Source: Lactiplantibacillus fabifermentans DSM 21115 (lineage in GTDB: Bacteria > Bacillota > Bacilli > Lactobacillales > Lactobacillaceae). Taken from it: a DNA stretch of 39,464 nucleotides. The stretch is taken from positions 1 to 39,464 of the forward strand of contig NZ_AYGX02000162.1 in assembly GCF_000498955.2 (NCBI RefSeq), given 5' to 3'. The notes below the pieces were generated by a model. It ran no database searches. It was not told the DNA's origin and saw only the letters and a list, made by a program, of their open reading frames with translations. The position numbers and the translations under genes were made by a program. This document shows positions 8,164 through 18,213 of the stretch, one piece after another (position 1 is the stretch's first letter; every line of letters begins with the position of its first letter).

Positions 8164-8253
8164 GTTGGGCGTCAGTGATAATGGAAGCCGCCGTGCAAGT
8201 GCCGTTAGTTCGGCGTGTATTTGGCTGAGCTACGGCACCGACATCTTTGAAAG
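8164..8253 (+). repeat. Cloverleaf repeat element, copy 3 (type A, truncated)
   Basis: The left half of a type A element: the 5' closing arm GTTGGGCGTCAGTGATAAT-GGA-AGCCGCCGTG (8164-8195), a decayed hairpin 1 and the first arm of hairpin 2 (CTTTGAAAG). It stops there; hairpin 3 and the 3' closing arm are missing. The following 8254-8355 is AT-rich with no recognisable gene or repeat. Confidence 0.8.
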
Positions 8254-8355
8254 TTCTTTGTCAGAGTAGGTTTTTAACGGCTAGTTTTTGATTAGTCTAA
8301 TCACCATCGAAAATATTCAATCATAATTTCATATATTTGACGTTATTTTGAGACT

Positions 8356-8532
8356 AGCAGTTGGCTGACCGTAATGGAATCGTCCTGAAGGTGGCGTTAA
8401 CGGGCGTTTTTGTCCCGTTTACACCACGGACGCCTTTTGAGACCTGATCTTTGGGCTCAAAAGCGAGATCCAAGACCGCTTCTCAGGCTTGGACCGGTCC
8501 CAGGACGATGGAATTACGGTCCGCCAACTGCT
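8356..8532 (+). repeat. Cloverleaf repeat element, copy 4 (type B, complete)
   Basis: The closing stem is AGCAGTTGGC-GACCGTAAT with ATTACGGTC-GCCAACTGCT (one mismatch), then GGA/GGA, then TCGTCCTG with CAGGACGA. Hairpin 1 is 8391-8427, hairpin 2 is 8434-8463 (CTTTTGAG-A-CC with GG-G-CTCAAAAG) and hairpin 3 is 8467-8495 (CCAAG-A-CC with GG-CTTGG). Compared with other type B copies the inner pair of hairpin 2 is CC/GG instead of CT/AG, a compensated change. It lies in the gap after bgl, with bgl read from the other strand. Confidence 0.87.
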
Positions 8533-8561
8533 GCAATCTCAATTCAATTGAGTTGAGCACC

Positions 8562-11892
<3,331 letters not shown>

Positions 11893-11916
11893 ACGAATTT
11901 CCTCCTTAGAATATAA

Positions 11917-11976
11917 AAAACTCAAGCCACTAGGAACTAGACCATGACCGGCCTAATCGCTAGTTGCTTGAGTTTT
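11917..11976 (-). terminator. Conditional terminator in the bglP leader
   Basis: On the minus strand AAAACTCAAGC pairs with GCTTGAGTTTT over a 38-base loop and is followed by T residues. Its 5' arm overlaps the RAT site, so LicT binding would prevent it from forming. Confidence 0.85.
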
Positions 11977-11999
11977 GCCTAATTTAATAGTTACAATCT
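11971..11999 (-). promoter_or_regulatory. RAT antiterminator site before bglP
   Basis: On the minus strand GATTGTAACT...AGGCAAAAC matches the ribonucleic antiterminator (RAT) layout GGATTGTTACTG...CAGGCAAAACC recognised by BglG/LicT proteins. It begins a few bases after the licT stop codon. Confidence 0.85.
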
Positions 12000-12005
12000 C
12001 AATGA

Positions 12006-12851
12006 TTATTTAGCTTCATTCAACATCCGCTGAATGTGCATCGTTAAATAAATTTGTTCATTCATCGAAACCGGCTGTTGGGCCGTCTTTTGAATGAACG
12101 CCACAATCTTTTGCACACAGGCAAAGGCTTGCGGGTACTGCTTAGAAACGTGCTCGAATAAGAATTGATCATCCGCGCCTTGCGACCGGTCCGCTTTTTT
12201 GAGCGTTAACCGTTCCGCAAAGAAGCGCAGATGGACTAAGAACCGTTGGACACTAATACTGTCGTCCGGCATCGTAAGCTGAAGTTGATATTTCACAATA
12301 TTCAACACATCGTTAATCAGCTTCGTCATCGCTAACGTCTGGTCGGCATCGGAATTCGCCATCGTATTTTCCACGAATTTCATCGCGATAAATCCGGCTT
12401 CATCTTCCGGCAACTGGACGCCAACCGTATCGTTGATCAAAGTTAACGCCTGTTTGCCCACCTGAAATTCACGGTGATAAATCCGTTTGATTTCCCACAA
12501 GATTTCATTTTTGATATCAATGTGGTGTTGATGGCGATAAACCGCGAAATGAATATGGTCGGTCAAGGAAATTAACAAATAAACGTTAAACTTCGTATCC
12601 AGTTGCTTTTCCGCTAACGCAATAATTTGTGACGCGAGCTCAAAGTATTCCGGTTCAATATCGGTCATCAGCGCTTGCAAATTAGCGAGCCAGTTGTCTT
12701 CGTTTGGGGTGAAAATCTTGGTCACCCGCGCTTCGTCAACCGCATCACCAACATGCTTTTGAAAGCCGATGCCTTTACCGGTCAAGACCACTTCATGCCC
12801 TTGACGCTCAGCTAACAACACATTATTATTAAAAACCTTCTTGATCTGCAT
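12006..12851 (-). CDS. licT: BglG/LicT-family transcriptional antiterminator
   Basis: The 281-residue protein binds RAT RNA and lets polymerase read through terminators when beta-glucosides are available. It has an N-terminal co-antiterminator RNA-binding domain (about 1-58: MQIKKVFNNNVLLAERQGHE, TGKGIGFQKHVGD) and two PTS regulation domains (about 65-170 and 172-281). PRD histidines are visible in LTDHIHFAVYR near 97-99, DEAGFIAMKF marks the end of PRD1, and LVHLRFFAERL and LTMHIQRML lie in PRD2. It is the first gene of licT-bglP-bgl. Two RAT/terminator pairs, one before licT and one before bglP, should give positive autoregulation plus a second checkpoint. Confidence 0.95.
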   Translation of the reverse strand: MQIKKVFNNNVLLAERQGHEVVLTGKGIGFQKHVGDAVDEARVTKIFTPNEDNWLANLQALMTDIEPEYFELASQIIALAEKQLDTKFNVYLLISLTDHIHFAVYRHQHHIDIKNEILWEIKRIYHREFQVGKQALTLINDTVGVQLPEDEAGFIAMKFVENTMANSDADQTLAMTKLINDVLNIVKYQLQLTMPDDSISVQRFLVHLRFFAERLTLKKADRSQGADDQFLFEHVSKQYPQAFACVQKIVAFIQKTAQQPVSMNEQIYLTMHIQRMLNEAK

Positions 12852-12884
12852 GCCTCACGCCCCTCGACTCTTGGTCCAAAAATA

Positions 12885-12953
12885 AAAAACCTCATAATTT
12901 CACATTACGTGATACTACTAGTGTATCACGTCACACAAAATTATCAGGTTTTG
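12885..12953 (-). terminator. Conditional terminator in the licT leader
   Basis: On the minus strand AAAACCT-ATAATTT pairs with AAATTAT-AGGTTTT, enclosing an inner hairpin CGTGATAC...GTATCACG, and ends in six T. Its 5' arm overlaps the RAT. It could also stop transcripts entering from the MFS gene upstream, which has no terminator of its own. Confidence 0.85.
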
Positions 12954-12982
12954 CCCACTATCTTTGATAGCGGTAACAATCC
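12947..12982 (-). promoter_or_regulatory. RAT antiterminator site before licT
   Basis: On the minus strand GGATTGTTACCGCTATC and GATAGTGGGCAAAACC form the canonical RAT hairpin, overlapping the leader terminator. Confidence 0.92.
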
Positions 12983-12998
12983 TTATTTACAATTTGCT

Positions 12999-13027
12999 AG
13001 TATAGCGAGTTTAGAAAACGATTGCAA
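12999..13027 (-). promoter_or_regulatory. licT operon promoter with overlapping cre site
   Basis: On the minus strand TTGCAA (13022-13027) and TATACT (12999-13004) are 17 bases apart. TGCAATCGTTTTCT (13013-13026) is a 12/14 match to the cre consensus and covers the -35, which predicts carbon catabolite repression by CcpA. Confidence 0.78.
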
Positions 13028-13048
13028 GCTTTTTACTTATTTTTTATT

Positions 13049-14260
13049 TCAAGGCTTCGCCACTAACTGCTGTGACGGTTTGCCAAAAATATAATGATAA
13101 CGCATCGTGATCAAGATCGTCGCCACAAATCCGATGGCGGCTAACCCAACATCAAATAAAATAATATTCGCAATATTATTCGCCATCATCCCCGCAAACA
13201 CATTCACTGTAAAACTAGCCACCGAAGACGCGGTAGTGACTAGCCCAGTAATAGTGCCCTTACCATTGGGGAAAAATGACGCCATAATCGTCAAGGCAAT
13301 TTGCATCACGCCCCCCGCCGCTGAAAAACCAACGACAAAGGCCATAATGGTACTAATTAATGGCGTCGGGAATAGATACAAAATGGTCAAGGCAACCAGT
13401 GAGGTCAACATATACGCCATCAAAAATTGAATATCTTGCACACCCCGATGTGACAACCAAATCGTCACTAGCACACAAATAATCGACCCGGCACTGTAAT
13501 AACTGACTAACGACCGGGCCTGCGTATCGTTCATTTGCACGACCGTTTGCCCATACTTGGTAATCCAGATGCTGACGAGCAAGAAAATCCCATCCGCGGT
13601 ATAGCCAAAAATCGCAAACAATACCCCATCAATCCATAAGTTACCAGGATGTTGCATCGGCGTCGTTGCGGTCACAGCTTTTTTAGCCGTTGCCGGCTGG
13701 TCATCGGGGAACTTAGCAAAGCGAAATAGGCAGAAAATATTGAGGGCTAAAATAACCAGCGCTAAAACAAATGACCACCCGTACCAGAGTCGGTTGAGCA
13801 CCATCACACTAATCAATAATGGCAAAATAAACTGACCAATCGCCACAAACGCTTTTAACACCACATTAGCGATCGACTGATGTTGCGGAAACATTTCCAT
13901 CAACGCCGGATACGTCCCGGAATCTAAGGCGGCCCCACCGATACCGCCTAACACGGCAAAGCCAATAGCTAGATAAAGTGACCGACTCAACAAGGCCCCG
14001 GCAAAGAAGATTATCGTCAAAATAGTCCCTAACCGAATCATCAGTTGCCGACCAAAGCGGTCCGATAAGACCCCCGAAATCAGCGAAATAAACATCCGCC
14101 CAAGCCCAACCGCCGAAATGACAATGGCAACACCAGCTAACGTCGTGTGCCACTGACTGGCCAAGGCATCCATATTTTGAGGTAAAATAATAATCGACAT
14201 GCCGACAATCAAATAATTGAGATACAGACTAATACTAGTTGGTAAATATTTATTTTTCAT
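13049..14260 (-). CDS. MFS transporter, tandem paralogue 1
   Basis: The 403-residue protein has about twelve membrane segments. The cytoplasmic motif GVLSDRFGRQLMIR after segment 2 is the MFS motif A, and LGGIGGAALDSGTYPALMEMFP and FSAAGGVMQIALTIMASFFPNGKG mark the half-repeats. It is closely related to the next gene upstream (both begin MKNKY-PTS-SLY-NYLI-GM), so the pair comes from a tandem duplication. A 24-base gap suggests one transcript. The stop codon lies at the licT promoter. Substrate is unknown; proximity of an AraC regulator and a cinnamoyl-esterase-like hydrolase hints at small organic acids or esters, but that is inference. Confidence 0.87.
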   Translation of the reverse strand: MKNKYLPTSISLYLNYLIVGMSIIILPQNMDALASQWHTTLAGVAIVISAVGLGRMFISLISGVLSDRFGRQLMIRLGTILTIIFFAGALLSRSLYLAIGFAVLGGIGGAALDSGTYPALMEMFPQHQSIANVVLKAFVAIGQFILPLLISVMVLNRLWYGWSFVLALVILALNIFCLFRFAKFPDDQPATAKKAVTATTPMQHPGNLWIDGVLFAIFGYTADGIFLLVSIWITKYGQTVVQMNDTQARSLVSYYSAGSIICVLVTIWLSHRGVQDIQFLMAYMLTSLVALTILYLFPTPLISTIMAFVVGFSAAGGVMQIALTIMASFFPNGKGTITGLVTTASSVASFTVNVFAGMMANNIANIILFDVGLAAIGFVATILITMRYHYIFGKPSQQLVAKP

Positions 14261-14284
14261 GATGACACCCCTTAATTAAATCAC

Positions 14285-15520
14285 TTACATTTTGGATAAA
14301 GTTGCGGTCGTTTTTGTTTTAACGGGTTTGCCAGCCGTTTTAAATAAGCGATGATAGCGATAAACAATCAAGGCTGCTACCACGAAACAAGCCAACGCCA
14401 TACCAACATCTAATAAAATAATATTGGCAATATTTGCGGACAGCGCGGCCCCAAACAGTGGAACGACGAACCCCGAAATCGACGCCGCGGTCTGCGAAAC
14501 ACCAGTAACGGTCCCCTTGCCATTCGGGAAAAATGTCGCCATAATCGTCAGGCCGATTTGCATCACGCCCCCGGCTGCCGAAAAGCCGACCAAAAATGAC
14601 ATGATGGCGCATAACCACGCAATGGGGAATAAATACATCACGAGTAATGATAAAAATGACATCAACGTATAAACTAATAAGAATTGCACATCTTGAACCC
14701 CACGATGGGATAAGTAAATCGTGAGCAAGACACACGTAATTGACCCGACACTGTAATAACTGACCAAGGCCCGCGCGCTGACATCGCCCATCTTAATGAC
14801 GGTTTCGCCGTACTTCGTCAACCACGTGCTGACGAGTAAAAAGATACCTTGCGATAAGAAGCCGAATAACGCGAAGAGCGCGCCATCAATCCAAACATTG
14901 CCTTTGCTAGTTTGTGGTTGGACCGTTGCCGTGGTCGCCGCAGCAGCGGGGGTCGCTTGACGCTTTGGAAAACGTGAGAAGCCAAGTAAAAAGACCACGT
15001 TTAAAATTAAAATCACCGCACAAGTGACAAACGACCAGCCATACCACAACTTATTCATCACAATTAAACTGATCAACAACGGTAGTAAGAATTGCCCAGC
15101 GGAAACAAAGGCTTTAATCACCACGTTAGCCGCACTTTTATGTTGCGGGTACATTTCCATCAACGCTGGATAGGTGGCCGCATCTAAGAACGAATTAGCA
15201 ATCCCGGCAAGCACGCCAAAAACAACCGCCATCGTCAATGAATGACTTAATAGAATACCAACAAAGAAAGTAATATAAGTCGCCGCCCCCAGCACCGCAA
15301 ACGGCTTGCGGCCTAACTTATCGGATAAAATCCCGGACACTAACGAGACAACTAAGCGCCCAATCCCAACGGCCGCAATCACGACTGACACGCCAGCAAT
15401 ATTGGTATGCCACTGTTTTGCTAACACATCCATATTTTGCGGCAAGATTAAAATGGCCATCCCAATAATCAAATAATTAATATAAAGACTCACACTGGTT
15501 GGTACATACTTGTTCTTCAT
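14285..15520 (-). CDS. MFS transporter, tandem paralogue 2
   Basis: The 411-residue protein is a twelve-segment MFS transporter paralogous to the gene that follows it. It shares the N-terminus MKNKYVPTSVSLYINYLI, the motif A GILSDKLGRKPF and the conserved FSAAGGVMQIGLTIMATFFP segment. I start it at the ATG at 15520, where the paralogue also starts and AAGGTGAG lies upstream; an in-frame extension to 15601 has no ribosome site and unlikely composition. It differs from its partner by an Ala/Thr-rich loop in the middle (QATPAAAATTATVQPQ). The promoter appears to lie near 15.75 kb, leaving a leader of about 220 bases. It is the first gene of a two-gene unit. Confidence 0.87.
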   Translation of the reverse strand: MKNKYVPTSVSLYINYLIIGMAILILPQNMDVLAKQWHTNIAGVSVVIAAVGIGRLVVSLVSGILSDKLGRKPFAVLGAATYITFFVGILLSHSLTMAVVFGVLAGIANSFLDAATYPALMEMYPQHKSAANVVIKAFVSAGQFLLPLLISLIVMNKLWYGWSFVTCAVILILNVVFLLGFSRFPKRQATPAAAATTATVQPQTSKGNVWIDGALFALFGFLSQGIFLLVSTWLTKYGETVIKMGDVSARALVSYYSVGSITCVLLTIYLSHRGVQDVQFLLVYTLMSFLSLLVMYLFPIAWLCAIMSFLVGFSAAGGVMQIGLTIMATFFPNGKGTVTGVSQTAASISGFVVPLFGAALSANIANIILLDVGMALACFVVAALIVYRYHRLFKTAGKPVKTKTTATLSKM

Positions 15521-15521
15521 G

Positions 15522-15566
15522 CTACTCACCTTCGCTTTTCTTAGTCGAGGACACAAAAAGACCCAT
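15522..15566 (-). other. Possible 14-codon leader ORF before the MFS pair
   Basis: A short frame encodes MGLFVSSTKKSEGE and stops (TAG) one base before the MFS ATG. CGAAGG lies just upstream of its ATG. The tight stop-start arrangement would allow translational coupling, but length and composition give no independent support. Confidence 0.25.
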
Positions 15567-15746
15567 AGCCTTCGTTTCCAATCCGCTGCGTCAGCCGTCA
15601 AAGCATCATGAACTTGTGAGTTTTTAAATTATTAGTAATCAACAATTTAAAAGCACACTAAATCCAACCTTAAAAACGTCTTAGCGCAACATACTCTCAA
15701 GAAACTAACTATGGGATATAGCAAGCATGTTAACTAATTCACTTGA

Positions 15747-15774
15747 AGTATAGCATATCTGTTAGTACAATCAA
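15747..15774 (-). promoter_or_regulatory. Promoter for the tandem MFS pair
   Basis: On the minus strand TTGATT (15769-15774) and an extended TGCTATACT (-10 at 15747-15752) are 16 bases apart. The resulting leader is about 220 bases. The surrounding 15775-16035 shows no gene. Confidence 0.6.
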
Positions 15775-16035
15775 TAAAATAATTAGCGATAATCAATAGA
15801 AATCATCTATCATTTTACAAATAAACGAAAAGGCTTTCAAAGACTAGCTGGTTTCAACTATCTACTGACCCTGGCTTATCCTCATCTGTCAGACGAACTG
15901 ACATAATTCTGAAAAAAGTAGCCCCCTACTTGATGCTGGTATGACACTTAATGCAGTTAATGATTAAAAACAATCGGACACGATAGCACTCCCCCAAAAA
16001 TTATCGTCGCACAACTTTAATCAAAAAATCAGTTT

Positions 16036-16065
16036 AGTTAGGCGACAGCGGTAATGGAAGCGACA
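16036..16065 (+). repeat. Cloverleaf repeat element, copy 5 (type A fragment)
   Basis: Only the 5' closing arm survives: TTAGGCGACAGCGGTAAT-GGA-AGCG. Upstream flank AGTTTAGTTA resembles the ATTTAGTT flank of other type A copies. The remaining parts of the element are absent, and a complete type B element starts about 40 bases later. Confidence 0.6.
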
Positions 16066-16107
16066 ATTTTCGATGCTTAATGTTGTTGTGAAACTAAGCT
16101 AAAATTA

Positions 16108-16282
16108 GCAGTTGGCTGACCGTAATGGAAGCGTCCTGAAAGTGGCGCTAACGGGCGTTTTTGGCCCGTTTACACCACGGACGCCTTTTGAGACTCGGGT
16201 TTCAGGCTCAAAAGCGAGGTCCAAGACCGCCCCTCAGGCTTGGACCGGTCCCAGGACGGTGGAATTACGGTCAGCCAACTGC
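16108..16282 (+). repeat. Cloverleaf repeat element, copy 6 (type B, complete)
   Basis: GCAGTTGGCTGACCGTAAT pairs perfectly with ATTACGGTCAGCCAACTGC, followed by GGA/GGA and CGTCCTG with CAGGACG. Hairpin 1 is 16142-16178 (AACGGGC with GCCCGTT), hairpin 2 is 16185-16214 (CTTTTGAG-A-CT with AG-G-CTCAAAAG), hairpin 3 is 16218-16246 (GGTCCAAG-A-CC with GG-CTTGGACC). It lies just upstream of the araC promoter region, between divergent units. The in-frame upward extension of araC into this element is not real coding sequence. Confidence 0.88.
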
Positions 16283-16358
16283 GGGCAATTCCATCCTCAC
16301 TAAAACTTGGCAAGCCCGCGGTCAATCATGCTATGATGAAGACAAGAAGGTGATTGTG

Positions 16359-17231
16359 ATGGCTTATCCGCGCCAATTTATTTATACGACCAAAAAGCTC
16401 CCGGTATTATTCATTATTCATCCGGCCCTCAAAGATGTCGTGGTCCATCGGCATTGGCATGATGACGTCGAATTGAACTATACCCTCAGCGATACGATTG
16501 ATGACTTTATGATTGAAAATCACCATTTTCAGACAACGCCGGGGCGCATCTTAGTCGTTAATTCCGACGAAATTCATGGCGTGCGCTCGCACCAAGCTAG
16601 TGCGGATGGGCACGAACCAGCCGCGTTAACGCTAGTTTTTCCCATGGCGTACTTACAAGATTGTTATGCCTCAATTAATCAAATTAAGTTCGACCTCAAT
16701 CACCCCGAAAACTTCACCGCCGACCAGCAACAAGCGTATCGCGAGCTACAACAATTGTTGAATCAATTGCTGGGATTATTTATGGCCGAACAAAATGAAC
16801 TCACCATTTTGAAAATTCGGGCATTGCTCATGTTATTAGTAATGACCATGATTGAACACTTCGGGCGCCAAAAGATGTTTGCGTTACCGAACAGTGACGA
16901 CAAACAAACGCGCATCAATGCGATTACTGACTATATTGAGCAACATTACCAAGAACACTTGCAAATCCAAGATATTGCGGCCGCCGTGCATCTCTCAAAG
17001 GAATATTTGGTGCGCTTTTTCAAGGCAAATTTGGACACGACTCCGTACCAATATCTGGCCTACGTGCGGTGTCAAAAAGCCCAAGTGGCCCTCCTGCACA
17101 GCGAAGACACGCTCACGACGATTGCCATCAACACCGGGTTTGGGAGTTTACGGGCCATGGATCGCACCTTTCAAAAATATACGCATAGTAGTGCGCGCAA
17201 CTGGCGGATTAAAAACCAAGCTCGTCAATAA
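16359..17231 (+). CDS. AraC-family transcriptional regulator
   Basis: The 290-residue protein has an N-terminal cupin-like sensor (about 15-150: VHRHWHDDVELNYTL, a histidine-rich strand typical of this fold, and PGRILVVNSDEIHGV) and a C-terminal double helix-turn-helix (about 190-287: IQDIAAAVHLSKEYLVRFFK, then TIAINTGFGSLRAMDRTFQKY). I start it at the ATG at 16359, which has AGAAGG eight bases upstream and the common N-terminus MAYPRQFIY. It is divergent from the MFS pair and 121 bases upstream of the cinnamoyl-esterase-like gene, so it may control one or both. The effector is unknown. Confidence 0.9.
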   Translation: MAYPRQFIYTTKKLPVLFIIHPALKDVVVHRHWHDDVELNYTLSDTIDDFMIENHHFQTTPGRILVVNSDEIHGVRSHQASADGHEPAALTLVFPMAYLQDCYASINQIKFDLNHPENFTADQQQAYRELQQLLNQLLGLFMAEQNELTILKIRALLMLLVMTMIEHFGRQKMFALPNSDDKQTRINAITDYIEQHYQEHLQIQDIAAAVHLSKEYLVRFFKANLDTTPYQYLAYVRCQKAQVALLHSEDTLTTIAINTGFGSLRAMDRTFQKYTHSSARNWRIKNQARQ

Positions 17232-17300
17232 TCGCCGAATAGTGGTTAATTATTAACCTAAAATCCACAAAGTCCCATGCTAGAATGAATTCGGGATATA

Positions 17301-17314
17301 AGTAAGCGCTTTCT
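17301..17314 (+). promoter_or_regulatory. Probable cre site before the esterase gene
   Basis: AGTAAGCGCTTTCT agrees with the cre consensus except at the two outermost positions. It lies downstream of a possible -10 (TAGAAT, 17281-17286), where CcpA would block elongation. Confidence 0.5.
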
Positions 17315-17352
17315 AGTTTAAGTGACTCAACTTAACTAAAGAAGGTAACCAT

Positions 17353-18117
17353 ATGAAAACATCAGAAATTACAGTATGCCGCGATAACCTCAATATTCGC
17401 GGCACGTTAACTTTACCAGATGACCAAGCCACGTTTGACCTCGCCATTTTAATGCACGGGTTTACGTCGAATCGCGGCTTTACGCCGGATCACATCTTGT
17501 ATCATCTCAGTGAAAAGTTAGTTGCCCAAAATATTGCGACATTGCGGTTTGACTTTAACGGCTCCGGTAAAAGTGATGGCGACTTTCAAAACATGACCGT
17601 CGTCAACGAAATCGCGGATGGTGAAGCCATTTTAACCTATGCGCGGCACTTGACTGGCGTCCGCAAAATTTATCTGATGGGTCATTCGCAAGGCGGCGTG
17701 GTCGCTAGTATGCTGGCGGGACTTTATCCAGAATACATCGCCCATCTCGTCTTGATGGCGCCGGCCGCGACCTTAAAAACTGACGCGCAAAAGGGTGTCT
17801 TACAAGGCATCACCTACGACCCCGACCATGTGCCAGATGCCGTCCCGATTAAACTCGGCGACAACTTAAAAGTCGGCGGCGCTTATATTCGGTCGGCTCA
17901 AGTTTTGCCTATCTATGAAGTGGCGCAACGTTATACCGGCCCTGTCGATTTAATTCACGGCGACCACGATACCGTGGTGGCTTTGAGCGCTTCAGAAAAG
18001 TATCGTGACGTCTATCAGCACGCCACTTTACACCTGTTAAAAGACGCGGACCACGGTTTTCACGCTGCTTCACGCGAAGCGGTGACTGATTTAGCCGTGC
18101 AAGCCGTCACCCATTAG
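17353..18117 (+). CDS. Alpha/beta hydrolase, cinnamoyl (feruloyl) esterase-like
   Basis: The 254-residue cytosolic serine hydrolase resembles lactobacillar cinnamoyl esterases of the LJ0536 type. The oxyanion segment is LMHGFTSNRG (33-42), the nucleophile Ser112 is in GHSQGGVVASMLAG, the probable Asp206 is in IHGDHDTVV and the probable His234 is in DADHGFH. A lid-like insertion follows at about 135-190, including PAATLKTDAQKGVLQG and GGAYIRSAQVLPIYE, as in that subfamily. No signal peptide. It follows the AraC gene and has its own leader with a cre-like site. Release of hydroxycinnamic acids from small plant esters is the best guess; general esterase activity is an alternative. Confidence 0.82.
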   Translation: MKTSEITVCRDNLNIRGTLTLPDDQATFDLAILMHGFTSNRGFTPDHILYHLSEKLVAQNIATLRFDFNGSGKSDGDFQNMTVVNEIADGEAILTYARHLTGVRKIYLMGHSQGGVVASMLAGLYPEYIAHLVLMAPAATLKTDAQKGVLQGITYDPDHVPDAVPIKLGDNLKVGGAYIRSAQVLPIYEVAQRYTGPVDLIHGDHDTVVALSASEKYRDVYQHATLHLLKDADHGFHAASREAVTDLAVQAVTH

Positions 18118-18135
18118 CAACTGAACAATAAATCG

Positions 18136-18180
18136 AAAAAGGTACCAGACCGAAATTTCAAATTTCAGCTGGTACCTTTT
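18136..18180. terminator. Terminator between esterase and flippase genes
   Basis: AAAAGGTACCAG pairs with CTGGTACCTTTT and encloses a smaller GAAATTT-c-AAATTTC hairpin. It can serve the two convergent genes. Confidence 0.8.
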
Positions 18181-18213
18181 ATAATCTTAATGGTCAAATT
18201 GCGGACGCACAAT

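Noticed and set aside
13107-13430. Plus-strand open frame across the MFS gene (and similar ones across other transporters)
   Set aside because: It is the reverse shadow of a transporter gene, rich in Ala/Thr/Asn as expected for such frames, without a ribosome site.
16161-16358. Upstream in-frame extension of the AraC gene
   Set aside because: It runs through cloverleaf copy 6, and a good ribosome site and the normal N-terminus occur at 16359.
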